Of a DNA stretch of 64,000 nt, positions 25,998 to 34,324 are shown one piece after another. This DNA is from Faecalibacterium sp. UBA1762 (GTDB lineage Bacteria; Bacillota; Clostridia; Oscillospirales; Ruminococcaceae), in the NCBI GenBank assembly GCA_002314755.1, contig DCHC01000036.1:15724-79723 (forward strand), read 5' to 3'. The notes beneath the pieces were generated by a model that saw nothing but the letters and a program-made list of their open reading frames with translations, was not told the origin of the DNA and did not search any database. Position 1 is the first letter of the stretch; every line of letters begins with the position of its first letter. A program made the translations under genes and the position numbers.

Positions 25998-27473
25998 TTG
26001 AGTTTGCAAAGCTTTGGCTATTTTCTGTTTTTGTTTGTCACGGTAACGGTGTATCTTGTGTTGCCCAAAAGGCTGCAATGCATTTTTTTGCTTGCCGCCA
26101 GCTGGACATTTTACTTGATCGCGATCCCTACAATGTTCCCGGTGCTGCTGATTTTGACCCTTTTTACCTACGGGTGCGGGCGGGGTATGATGGGCAGATA
26201 CCGCCGTTTTTTTGTGCGGCTGGGTGTGTTTGGCTCGGTTGCCGTCTTGTGCGTGTTTAAATATTTCAATTTCTTCCGCCAACTATTTCCATGGGGGGCG
26301 AAGCTACCGGTACTTGCCTGGCCATTGGGTTTAAGTTATTTTCTGTTTGAGGCAATTTCGTACCTGATCGATGTCTATCGGGAGAAGGTTCCAGTGGAAC
26401 GGAATTTAATCCGGTACGCTCTGTTTATTTCCCTTTTTCTGACCGTCTCACAGGGCCCCATCTGTCGGGCAGGTCAGCTGTTGCCCCAATTTACGCAGGA
26501 ACATCGCTTTGATGCCGGACGGATAGGCCGCAGTCTGCGGTTGTTTGCGTTCGGTCTGTTTAAAGCAGTGGCGGTTGCGGATGTGGTGGGCATTCTAGTC
26601 GATCAGGTGTTTACGGATTACACCGCCTTTGGCGGGTGGATGCTGATAGTCGGCTGTGTCGGGTATTCGCTGCAGCTGTACTTTAGCTTTTCCGGTTATT
26701 CCGAGATGGCTCGGGCAGGCGGCATGATGCTGGGTCTGGAGCTGCCGGAAAATTTTAAAACACCGTATTATTCCACCAGCTATTCTGAAATATGGGCCAG
26801 ATGGCATATCAGCCTTTCCGGTTGGCTGCGGGATTATGTCTATATCTCTCTGGGCGGCAACCGCAAGGGGAAAATCCGTAAGCAGCTGAACCTGTTTTTA
26901 ACCTTCATCATCAGCGGGTTGTGGCATGGCAACACCCTGCCGTTTTTGTTCTGGGGCCTGCTGCAGGCAGTCTATCGGATGGGCGAGGAATTACTCCACC
27001 GTATTTTTGGTGCACCCAAGCCGGATATTCCGGCGGCGGTGGCTAAGTTCAAGCAGCTTGCTGTGTTCACCCTTTGGACTGGTGCATTTGTATTTTTCCG
27101 GATCGGTGCAGGACCCAATCACCAGCCGCTGACCTTGGGTGACGGCTTTTGCTATCTCTGGCGCTGCAGCCGCAATCTGTCCCTTGCCCGCTTTGGACAG
27201 GAGCTTTGGGCAACGGTCTATTCAGGCTTTTATGCCAACAGCATAATGGTGGTGTTCTATCTTGCTTTTCTGGCGGCTGCGCTTGGGTTTATCTGGCATC
27301 TGGAGCATCGGCGCTACTATACTTACGGTAACGCGCCTGCTGAGCAGGTACTGGCGGCACAAAGACCTGTCTGGCTATATGATTTGCTACTTGTCATATT
27401 TATCTTAGTGGGTCTGATTATGCAAAACGGCGGTTTTGACAGCACCAATTTCGGTTTGTATGCCGGCTTTTGA
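25998..27473 (+). CDS. MBOAT family O-acyltransferase (AlgI/DltB-like)
   Basis: Polytopic membrane O-acyltransferase that moves an acyl group across the membrane onto a surface glycan. The 491-residue protein has about ten hydrophobic segments. Family landmarks include the N-terminal QSFGYFLFLFV and VYLVLPKR, LSYFLFEAISYLIDVYR, SFSGYSEMARAGGMMLG, EIWARWHISLSGWLRDYVYI and the active-site histidine in SGLWHGNTLPFLFWG. The start is a TTG at 25998 behind AGGAGGG; the MBOAT N-terminus agrees with it and no ATG lies nearby. It follows the FkbH gene by 79 bp. Together with the FkbH and the next SGNH gene it looks like an alginate- or teichoic-acid-type acylation module. Confidence 0.9.
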   Translation: MSLQSFGYFLFLFVTVTVYLVLPKRLQCIFLLAASWTFYLIAIPTMFPVLLILTLFTYGCGRGMMGRYRRFFVRLGVFGSVAVLCVFKYFNFFRQLFPWGAKLPVLAWPLGLSYFLFEAISYLIDVYREKVPVERNLIRYALFISLFLTVSQGPICRAGQLLPQFTQEHRFDAGRIGRSLRLFAFGLFKAVAVADVVGILVDQVFTDYTAFGGWMLIVGCVGYSLQLYFSFSGYSEMARAGGMMLGLELPENFKTPYYSTSYSEIWARWHISLSGWLRDYVYISLGGNRKGKIRKQLNLFLTFIISGLWHGNTLPFLFWGLLQAVYRMGEELLHRIFGAPKPDIPAAVAKFKQLAVFTLWTGAFVFFRIGAGPNHQPLTLGDGFCYLWRCSRNLSLARFGQELWATVYSGFYANSIMVVFYLAFLAAALGFIWHLEHRRYYTYGNAPAEQVLAAQRPVWLYDLLLVIFILVGLIMQNGGFDSTNFGLYAGF

Positions 27474-27505
27474 CCATACGGTTACACCGAAAGAAAGGGT
27501 TTTGG

Positions 27506-28453
27506 ATGAAACACATCATAAAAAGGCTTGCGCTTCTCATGATTCCGGTGTTGGCCTGGTTCACTTTTTTTGTCTGCTTTGAGCCCAACAACTATTTTGG
27601 CCTTCGGCAACAGACATCCTCTTCTCAACCGGTGGCACGTGTGCGCAGCTATGAAAAAAATCCCGGTACTCGACTGCTTTTGGGGGACAGCCGTCTTGCC
27701 CATATGGACGAAGCACTGATCGAACAGGTTTGCGGTGAGCAGTGGCAGAACCTTGCCTTTGGCGGTGCAAGCTTAAAAGAAGTGCTGGATCTGGCGGAGC
27801 ATATACTGGATAGCGGAAATCCGGTGGACAGCATGACTGTGGAGTTAACCTTTTACAACCTGAATGCGGGTTATAATACCGACCGGTTTGCAGACTTGGA
27901 GAAGACACTGCAGAATCCGCTTGCCTACTGCTTTAACCTGGAATACAATATCAACGCCCTGACCGCCTGTAAGGATTGGTTGCTGCACACGCCGGATACT
28001 GCAGAGACCGGCACCTGGACGGAGCAGGATTATTATGACAGCGAGGGAAATCCCATTCCGGTGCATCGCCATTTATATGAATACATAGATAAAATTATGC
28101 CCAAGTGCGAGAGTTGGACAGTCAGCGATCAGCTGCAGCGAATACCGGTACTTGCCGAGCGCTGCAGACAGCAGGGGATCCGTCTTGTTCTGGTCATGCC
28201 CCCTATGGCGCAGCTGGTGCGCACCCGGGTCTGTCAGCCCTGCGGTATTGAGGATGCCATGTTGGGGCAGGTGCTTCCCCAGCTGCAGATCTGGCAGCAG
28301 GAGTACGGCTATACGCTGCTGGATTATGAATGGTCCGGCAGCTGTATTACAGATGACGACACTCAGTTTTTTGACGGTTTTCATCTGGATGAGGTCACCG
28401 GCCTGCCCTTGTGGACACAGCAGCTGTTTACTGATATCTACAGTGGTTTTTAA
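27506..28453 (+). CDS. membrane-anchored SGNH/DltD-AlgJ-like protein
   Basis: 315-residue protein with one N-terminal membrane anchor (about residues 6-26, LALLMIPVLAWFTFFV) and an extracellular SGNH-like domain: LLLGDSRLAHMDE is block I with the serine, NLAFGGASLKE block II, and FDGFHLDEVTGLPLW carries the histidine. Such proteins partner MBOAT enzymes (DltD with DltB, AlgJ/AlgX with AlgI) to pass an acyl group to the glycan. ATG 27506 follows AAAGAAAGGG; the frame is open earlier but that part overlaps the MBOAT gene end. 35 bp precede the next gene. The protein is highly divergent from DltD, so the exact role is inferred from position and motif. Confidence 0.7.
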   Translation: MKHIIKRLALLMIPVLAWFTFFVCFEPNNYFGLRQQTSSSQPVARVRSYEKNPGTRLLLGDSRLAHMDEALIEQVCGEQWQNLAFGGASLKEVLDLAEHILDSGNPVDSMTVELTFYNLNAGYNTDRFADLEKTLQNPLAYCFNLEYNINALTACKDWLLHTPDTAETGTWTEQDYYDSEGNPIPVHRHLYEYIDKIMPKCESWTVSDQLQRIPVLAERCRQQGIRLVLVMPPMAQLVRTRVCQPCGIEDAMLGQVLPQLQIWQQEYGYTLLDYEWSGSCITDDDTQFFDGFHLDEVTGLPLWTQQLFTDIYSGF

Positions 28454-28488
28454 ATGCGCATAGGTGCGAACAGAAAGGAATTTGAAAG

Positions 28489-29814
28489 ATGGCCTTGGAC
28501 TACCTGATTTTGTATGAGCATGTTGTGCGGGAGTATGACAGTATCCTGCTGCTGAAGGCTGAGCTGGAAAAACGGGGATACACGGTGGAAATTCGCCAGC
28601 TGTTGGATCGTAAAAAGCTGAAATATTTTACCTGTAAAAAGCCTAAGGTTCTGGTGGCAAGCTGTATGTATGACAACGAGGGCATCAACAGCCATGTGTA
28701 CAATAATGTCGGCCGATGCCAAAAGGTGGTCAACCTGCACTGGGAACAGATGCTCAGTGATACGCAGGAGGAGGAACCCTGGTTTAACTTTAACGGCAAT
28801 GCCAAAAAGTGCATTCAGACCTGCTGGGGAGAAAAGACCCGTCAGCGGCTGATCGCGCACGGTGTACCGGAAAAGAATGCGGTGGTGACCGGCGCCGTGA
28901 TGATGGATTTTCTGCGGCCTCAGTTTGAAGGCTTTTACAAAACCAAGCAGGAGCTGTGCAGTCAGTTCGGACTGGACCCGAATAAAAAACTGATGCTTTA
29001 TATCTCCAGCTTCGGTTATGCCAGTATGACGGACGCCGAGGTCCGGGAGCTTTCTCAGATGGCAGGAACGGATTTTACCGCTTTTGCTGCCACCAATCGG
29101 CGCAGCATGACCGCCACGCTGGAATGGTTTGAGCGATACCTTGCTGACCACCCAGAGGCGGAGCTGGTCTACCGCAGACACCCCAGCGAGTGGAACTGTC
29201 CGGCACTGCTGGAGCTGGCAAAAAGACGCCCCAATTTCCACATCATTTTTGAGTATAGCGTCAAACAATGGATCGTGGCGGCAGACGCCATCGGCATCTG
29301 GATGAGTACCGCCATTGCGGAGGTGTATTTTGCCCACAAGAGCTGTATGATCCTGCGGCCAAGCCCCATCGAGCATGAATTTGACCCGGTAATTTATAAA
29401 GATGGCAGCTATATGACCGATTATGATAGCTTTGCCGCGGCTGCGAATGACGCACTTACCCGGGGTGAGCAAGCGCCGTTCCCCCTGGCGAAGGAAATGA
29501 TAGAGGGCTACTTTGATGCCTCTGATACCCCTGCCTATCTGCGCATGGCGGATCTGTTGGAGCAGGTTTTGCGGGAGGAACCCCGGGATCTGCCTTTTAG
29601 TGAAGGCTACAAGCCCCATTTTAACCTGCTGAAATTTTTTGCATTGGCAGGGGTACATATTCTTTTTGCGCTCAGGCAGGACCCGAAAAAGCTAAAGAAG
29701 ATTGCCCCACGGTTTGCGGATTTTGCCGGCCGCATCTACGGCTATGTGGCCAAGGCCTATGTCACCCCCTCTCAGCAGGCGGAATGGTTTGCAAATATTA
29801 AAAAGTATGTCTGA
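28489..29814 (+). CDS. surface carbohydrate biosynthesis protein (GT-B-like)
   Basis: 441-residue cytoplasmic protein of the surface-carbohydrate-biosynthesis (CDP-glycerol/capsule-transferase-like) group. The N-terminal Rossmann-like half begins DYLILYEHVVREYDSILLL and has LDRKKLKYF and VLVASCMYDN; the second half has KKLMLYISSFGYASMTDAE, ELVYRRHPSEW with the conserved RRHP, and a nucleotide-sugar-type pocket around IEHEFDPVIYKDGSY. A C-terminal amphipathic region ends the protein. Predicted to build or modify the glycan acylated by the upstream MBOAT. AAAGGAATTTGAAAG precedes the ATG. Last gene of the operon. Donor and acceptor are not known. Confidence 0.6.
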   Translation: MALDYLILYEHVVREYDSILLLKAELEKRGYTVEIRQLLDRKKLKYFTCKKPKVLVASCMYDNEGINSHVYNNVGRCQKVVNLHWEQMLSDTQEEEPWFNFNGNAKKCIQTCWGEKTRQRLIAHGVPEKNAVVTGAVMMDFLRPQFEGFYKTKQELCSQFGLDPNKKLMLYISSFGYASMTDAEVRELSQMAGTDFTAFAATNRRSMTATLEWFERYLADHPEAELVYRRHPSEWNCPALLELAKRRPNFHIIFEYSVKQWIVAADAIGIWMSTAIAEVYFAHKSCMILRPSPIEHEFDPVIYKDGSYMTDYDSFAAAANDALTRGEQAPFPLAKEMIEGYFDASDTPAYLRMADLLEQVLREEPRDLPFSEGYKPHFNLLKFFALAGVHILFALRQDPKKLKKIAPRFADFAGRIYGYVAKAYVTPSQQAEWFANIKKYV

Positions 29815-29946
29815 ACCGCCCGATTATCAGTACACAAATCCGGGAAATTGCTATAAACCGATTGATAATCCGTTTTAAGGTATATGAAATCTGTTATCAT
29901 AAAAACACGGAAAGCGAAAGAATACACATATTTTGCAAAAAGGAAC

Positions 29947-29975
29947 TTGCATTTTTGACCAAAGTAGTGTATAGT
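29947..29975 (+). promoter_or_regulatory. promoter of recA-recX
   Basis: TTGCAT (29947-29952), 17 bp, TATAGT (29970-29975), about 50 bp ahead of recA. No convincing LexA box was found around it, although one is expected for an SOS gene. Confidence 0.55.
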
Positions 29976-30026
29976 AACAACAGAAAGTAGTAATTTGTAA
30001 AAAGCTTGTATAGGAGGAAAAAGACT

Positions 30027-31187
30027 ATGGCAGAAGCGAAAGCCGCAAAGGCAGCATTGAGCGCAGAGAACGCCAAAAAGAAGGATGCACTGGAAACCGC
30101 TATCGCCCAGATTGAAAAGACCTACGGCAAGGGCGCGGTTATGAAGCTGGGGCAGAATACCACCATGCAGGTGGAGACCATTTCTACCGGCAGCCTTTCA
30201 CTGGATATTGCTTTGGGTGTGGGCGGTTTGCCCCGTGGCCGCGTGATAGAGATCTACGGGCCGGAATCCTCCGGCAAGACCACTCTTGCACTGCACGCAG
30301 TTGCAGAGGCACAGAAAAAAGGCGGCGAGGCTGCGTTTATTGATGTGGAGCATGCACTGGACCCGGTTTATGCCGCCGCACTGGGCGTAGATATTGACAG
30401 TCTTCTGGTTGCGCAGCCGGATAACGGTGAGCAGGCACTGGAAATTGCCGAGGCATTGGTGCGCTCCGGTGCGATCGATATCATCGTTATCGACTCGGTC
30501 GCCGCTATGGTGCCCAAGGCGGAGATTGAAGGGGAGATGGGCGACAGCCATGTGGGTTTGCAGGCACGGCTGATGAGCCAGGCTTTGCGCAAGCTGACCG
30601 GCATTATCGGAAAGACCAACACCATCTGTATCTTTATCAACCAGCTGCGTCAGAAGGTTGGCGTCATTTACGGCAGCCCCGAGGTCACTGCCGGCGGTAT
30701 GGCACTGAAATACTATGCCAGTGTGCGCATTGATGTCCGCCGGGTCGAAGCCTTGAAGGAGGGCGGTAATGTCATAGGTAACCACACCCGCGCCAAGGTC
30801 GTCAAAAACAAGGTGGCGCCGCCCTTCCGTGAGGGAGAGTTTGATATTATGTTCGGCGAGGGCATTTCCAAGGCGGGCGAGCTGGTGGATTTGGCGGTCA
30901 AGCTGGATATTATCAAGAAAAGCGGTTCCTGGTTCAGCTATAACGAGGAGCGCATTGGCCAGGGCCGGGATAATACCAAAAAATATCTGTTGGATAACCC
31001 GGCTGTGATGGGAGAAATAGAGACTCTGGTCCGTGCCAATGCAGATAAGCTGATCGGACGCAAGCCCACAGCCAAAACCGATTTTGCCGCGGCACCCATC
31101 GGCGAGCCGGTAGACAATGCAGATCCGGCAGTGTTACCCATGAGCCGTACCAAGAGCCTGGATATCGATATTGCTGTCGAAGAATAA
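30027..31187 (+). CDS. recA: recombinase RecA
   Basis: DNA-dependent ATPase that forms nucleoprotein filaments, performs strand exchange and triggers LexA cleavage. The 386-residue protein shows the N-terminal helix [22 protein letters not shown], Walker [14 protein letters not shown] (about 78-85), Walker [37 protein letters not shown], and [18 protein letters not shown]. The last 50 residues are variable and acidic. AGGAGG chooses ATG 30027, seven codons inside a longer frame. recX follows after 20 bp. Confidence 0.97.
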   Translation: MAEAKAAKAALSAENAKKKDALETAIAQIEKTYGKGAVMKLGQNTTMQVETISTGSLSLDIALGVGGLPRGRVIEIYGPESSGKTTLALHAVAEAQKKGGEAAFIDVEHALDPVYAAALGVDIDSLLVAQPDNGEQALEIAEALVRSGAIDIIVIDSVAAMVPKAEIEGEMGDSHVGLQARLMSQALRKLTGIIGKTNTICIFINQLRQKVGVIYGSPEVTAGGMALKYYASVRIDVRRVEALKEGGNVIGNHTRAKVVKNKVAPPFREGEFDIMFGEGISKAGELVDLAVKLDIIKKSGSWFSYNEERIGQGRDNTKKYLLDNPAVMGEIETLVRANADKLIGRKPTAKTDFAAAPIGEPVDNADPAVLPMSRTKSLDIDIAVEE

Positions 31188-31207
31188 GATCGGAAATTTC
31201 GTAGCAG

Positions 31208-31915
31208 ATGAATCACTTTTCATATGATTGCGGTGTGCGGCAGGGTGAGACTGCCGCACTGCCCGGGCAGGATATTACCCTGTCGGATATACGCCCCACG
31301 AAAAAAGGCAGGCTTGCCCTGTTTTACAGGTGGGAAGAGGAGGAGCAGTTCCTTTTCAGCATTGATGAAGAGACGGCTGCCCTGCAGCATGTCAAAGTCG
31401 GCATGATCCTTTCGGCGAAGCAGGTGGCCCAGCTACAGCAGTTCAGCGATCTGCGTCGGGCAAAGGACAGAGCGCTGCAGCTGCTTAGCCAGCGCGATCA
31501 CGCGGCATGCCAGCTTTACAGTAAGCTGTGCCGCAGCTTTGATGAGCAGACCGCGGCTGCGGCAGTGGCGCAGATGCTGCGGTTGGGGCTGGTAGATGAC
31601 GCCGCCTTTGCTGAAAAGCGGGTGCAATATCTTGCGGCAAAAGGGAAAAGCCGGGCGCAGATCCGGCAGGATCTGACAGCCATGGGCATTGACCGACAGC
31701 TGCAGCAGCAAGCGATGGACCGGATGCCGGATGACGAGGCAGAAACGGTGGCGCATGTGATCAAGACACACTACCGCACTAAGCTTTGCGCCGGCAAGCG
31801 GGACGCTGTTTTTGCGGCACTGCTGCGGCGGGGTTTTTCCGGCTCGGCAGTGCGCAGAGCGCTGGAGCAGTATGCGCAACTTGAGTTGCCCGAAACAGAA
31901 TATGATCAGGATTGA
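31208..31915 (+). CDS. recX: regulatory protein RecX
   Basis: RecA modulator that binds and destabilises or regulates RecA filaments. The 235-residue protein has an N-terminal extension (1-80) and three helix-turn-helix-like RecX repeats: AKDRALQLLSQRDHAACQLY, LGLVDDAAFAEKRVQYLAAK with RAQIRQDLTAMGI, and AALLRRGFSGSAVRRALEQ. Immediate downstream position of recA and the tripartite pattern support the call. GTAGCAG is a weak ribosome site, consistent with coupling to recA. A terminator follows. Confidence 0.88.
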   Translation: MNHFSYDCGVRQGETAALPGQDITLSDIRPTKKGRLALFYRWEEEEQFLFSIDEETAALQHVKVGMILSAKQVAQLQQFSDLRRAKDRALQLLSQRDHAACQLYSKLCRSFDEQTAAAAVAQMLRLGLVDDAAFAEKRVQYLAAKGKSRAQIRQDLTAMGIDRQLQQQAMDRMPDDEAETVAHVIKTHYRTKLCAGKRDAVFAALLRRGFSGSAVRRALEQYAQLELPETEYDQD

Positions 31916-31946
31916 AGCCGCAAATTTTCGTTTTTGCGGCTTTTCT
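31915..31946 (+). terminator. terminator after recX
   Basis: GCCGCAAA and TTTGCGGC form an 8-bp stem around a short loop, followed by TTTTCT. Runs from the recX stop codon. Confidence 0.7.
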
Positions 31947-31979
31947 CTTATCCGATGGATCATGCCGGACAAATTTCAC

Positions 31980-32008
31980 TTGAAAAGTTGGGGCGCAGAC
32001 TCTATACT
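31980..32008 (+). promoter_or_regulatory. promoter of rimO-pgsA
   Basis: TTGAAA (31980-31985), 17 bp, TATACT (32003-32008), about 50 bp ahead of rimO. Confidence 0.6.
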
Positions 32009-32055
32009 ATATAAGACACGGAAAAAAGCAACGGCGGAAAAGCTTCCGGAAAGGG

Positions 32056-33387
32056 ATGAATAACGTGAAGATAGCAGTGATCAGCTTAGGCTGTCCTAAA
32101 AATCAAGTGGATGCGGATGTCTTTTGTCACGCATTACTCAGCCGCGGTCATGAAAGCACAGGGGATCTGTCTTTGGCGGATGTGATTTTGGTCAACACCT
32201 GCGGCTTTATTGAAAGTGCAAAGGCGGAAAGCATAGAGGCAATCTTGACCGCCTGTGCCGAAAAGCAAACGCATTCGGTCAAGGTGATTGTCACAGGCTG
32301 TCTGGCAGAACGCTACCGGGAACAGCTTGCCGAAGAAATACCAGAGGTGGATGCCGTGGTGGGCATTGGCAGCAATGAGCAGTTGGCGGATATTGTTGAG
32401 GCCGCTTATGCGGGTAAACCGCAGCAGCAGTGCTACGGCGAAAAAACGGCGCTGCCGTTGGGGGGAAAACGGATCATCAGCACTCCCGGCCACTACGCTT
32501 ATCTGAAAATCAGCGAGGGCTGCAACAACCGGTGCCATTACTGTGCCATTCCGCTTATCCGGGGCAAGCTGCGCTCCCGTGATATGGAGGATATTCTGCA
32601 GGAGGCACGGTGGATGGCCTCTGAGGGCGTGCAGGAGATTATCCTGGTGGCACAGGATGTCACTGCCTATGGGGATGACACCGGTGAAAATCAGGCTGCC
32701 CGGCTTCTGCGCCGATTGAATGAGGTGGAGGGCATCCGGTGGATCCGGCTGTTGTACGCCTATCCGGAGCGTATCACCGATGATTTCATTGCTGCGATGG
32801 CAGAAAGCAAAAAGGTGCTGCACTATCTGGATATGCCGATCCAGCATATCAATAGCCGGGTGCTGCAAAGTATGAACCGGCGCGGGGATCGCTCTACCAT
32901 AGAAAACGCTGTGCGCCGCTTGCGTGCCGCCATGCCGGATATCACCCTGCGAACCACATTGCTGGTGGGTTACCCCGGCGAGACCGAGGCGGAATTTGAG
33001 GAGTTGTGCGATTTTGTGCAGCAGGGCCTGTTTGACCGTTTGGGCTGCTTTGCCTTTTCTGCGGAGGAGGATACGGTAGCCGCCACTATGTCAGGTCAGA
33101 TTCCGGAGGAGGTACGTACTGCCCGGGCAGATACCGTTATGCAGCTGCAGACCGAGATCATGGCGCAAAAACAGGCTGCGAAGGTAGGCAGTCTGCAGAC
33201 TGTCATCTGTGACGATTATGACCCGGAGGAGGACGTTTTTCTTTGCCGTACCGTCTCTGACGCGCCGGATATTGACGCTATCTGCTATGTGAAAAGCGAA
33301 AAAACGCTGGAACAGGGCGGCTTTTACTCCGTGCGCATCACCGAAAGCGATGTGTATGACCTGACTGCAGAGCTTTGCGAGAGTTAA
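32056..33387 (+). CDS. rimO: ribosomal protein S12 methylthiotransferase RimO
   Basis: Radical-SAM enzyme that adds a methylthio group to the conserved aspartate of ribosomal protein S12. The 443-residue protein has the UPF0004 domain with SLGCPKNQVDADVF, NTCGFIESAKAESIE and VTGCLAERY (three cluster cysteines), the radical-SAM triad CNNRCHYCAIPLIRG (about 156-170), LDMPIQHIN and a C-terminal TRAM domain. ATG 32056 almost touches the GGAAAGG ribosome site; GTG 32065 (giving MKIAVISLGCPKNQ) has better spacing and is an equally good start. pgsA follows after 72 bp. Confidence 0.93.
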   Translation: MNNVKIAVISLGCPKNQVDADVFCHALLSRGHESTGDLSLADVILVNTCGFIESAKAESIEAILTACAEKQTHSVKVIVTGCLAERYREQLAEEIPEVDAVVGIGSNEQLADIVEAAYAGKPQQQCYGEKTALPLGGKRIISTPGHYAYLKISEGCNNRCHYCAIPLIRGKLRSRDMEDILQEARWMASEGVQEIILVAQDVTAYGDDTGENQAARLLRRLNEVEGIRWIRLLYAYPERITDDFIAAMAESKKVLHYLDMPIQHINSRVLQSMNRRGDRSTIENAVRRLRAAMPDITLRTTLLVGYPGETEAEFEELCDFVQQGLFDRLGCFAFSAEEDTVAATMSGQIPEEVRTARADTVMQLQTEIMAQKQAAKVGSLQTVICDDYDPEEDVFLCRTVSDAPDIDAICYVKSEKTLEQGGFYSVRITESDVYDLTAELCES

Positions 33388-33459
33388 TTTTTATCCGCAG
33401 ACAGGTATCTTTTGCAGTAAAATATGTATATAGTGGAATGTTTGGAAAGGACCTTAGCT

Positions 33460-34026
33460 ATGATGAATTTACCCAATAAGTTGACCTTAGTCCGTATTAT
33501 TTTGGTTCCGTTTTTTATGCTATTTGCAGCTCTCGGTGCAAAAAACCAAAGCCCTGTGCTTTACACTGTGGCCGCGGTTCTGTTTGCACTGGCCTGTATT
33601 ACCGACTATCTGGACGGACACCTGGCCCGCAAGCATCACCTGGTGACCGATTTCGGTAAATTTGCCGATCCGCTGGCAGATAAAATGCTAACCACCGCCG
33701 CGTTTTTATATATGCTGGCAGACGGTGTGTGCAGCCCGGTCGTTCTTGCTATAGTGCTTTTTCGGGAGTTTGCCGTTGCCGGTGTGCGGATGATTGCCGC
33801 CTCTTCCGGCAAGGTGATTGCCGCCAATATGTGGGGTAAGGTAAAGACCACCGTGCAGATGCTGACCATTCTGTTTTACTTTTTTGCCAGGGCCCTGTGC
33901 GGTTTGCAAGCCGGCTGGATTGATACGGTCTCCGTTTTACTATGTTGGGCAGTCGCCGCTTTGACGCTACTTTCCGGTGTGATCTACCTTTGGCAAAACC
34001 GCAGTTGCTTTTCACAGACAAAGTAA
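33460..34026 (+). CDS. pgsA: CDP-diacylglycerol-glycerol-3-phosphate 3-phosphatidyltransferase
   Basis: Membrane enzyme of phosphatidylglycerol synthesis: CDP-diacylglycerol plus glycerol 3-phosphate gives phosphatidylglycerophosphate. The 188-residue protein begins MMNLPNKLTLVRIILVPFF and contains the CDP-alcohol phosphotransferase signature DYLDGHLARKHHLVTDFGK continuing to FADPLADK, with the aspartates for metal and the DGxxAR core (about residues 58-86). About five membrane segments follow. GGAAAGG selects ATG 33460. In an operon with rimO, a common arrangement in Firmicutes. The last 50 bp of the gene form part of an inverted repeat with downstream sequence. Confidence 0.95.
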   Translation: MMNLPNKLTLVRIILVPFFMLFAALGAKNQSPVLYTVAAVLFALACITDYLDGHLARKHHLVTDFGKFADPLADKMLTTAAFLYMLADGVCSPVVLAIVLFREFAVAGVRMIAASSGKVIAANMWGKVKTTVQMLTILFYFFARALCGLQAGWIDTVSVLLCWAVAALTLLSGVIYLWQNRSCFSQTK

Positions 34027-34037
34027 GGTAGATCACA
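33977..34037 (+). repeat. inverted repeat across the pgsA 3' end
   Basis: TGTGATCTACCTT (33978-33990) is inverted as AAGGTAGATCACA at 34025-34037, a 13-bp perfect stem with a 34-base loop that includes the pgsA stop. Without a T-tract it is not a terminator in itself, but it could protect or pause the transcript. Confidence 0.45.
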
Positions 34038-34091
34038 ATTTCGGCATATTGCATAAAAGATAATTAGAGAATCTGTACAAATAATACAAGT

Positions 34092-34114
34092 GGTTACAAG
34101 ATTGTAACCTTTTT
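34092..34114 (+). terminator. weak terminator after pgsA
   Basis: GGTTACA and TGTAACC (34092-34109) form a 7-bp stem around AGAT with TTTTT following. It could equally be a dyad operator, because it lies just ahead of the transporter promoter. Confidence 0.45.
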
Positions 34115-34138
34115 GGAGCAAAAAGTTTTAAAAAACCC

Positions 34139-34167
34139 TTGTAAGCAAAAAAAATATATGCTAAAAT
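34139..34167 (+). promoter_or_regulatory. promoter of the sugar ABC importer
   Basis: TTGTAA (34139-34144), 17 bp, TAAAAT (34162-34167). The transcript would have a leader of about 150 bases before the lipoprotein start. Confidence 0.5.
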
Positions 34168-34324
34168 TGTCCCAACGAAACAGAAAACGCTGTTTGCGGT
34201 GTTTTTGCGTTGTGGAGTTCGCCGGGCGAACGGCGAAACGGTATCGGTGTTAGCAGATCAAATCCGATCTGAAAACATAAAAAAAGCAGTACAAACTGCA
34301 AAAATAAAGAAGGAGTATTTCACC

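Noticed and set aside
34092..34109. Operator of an unseen regulator
   Set aside because: The dyad is followed by TTTTT, so a weak terminator is the simpler reading; left as such.
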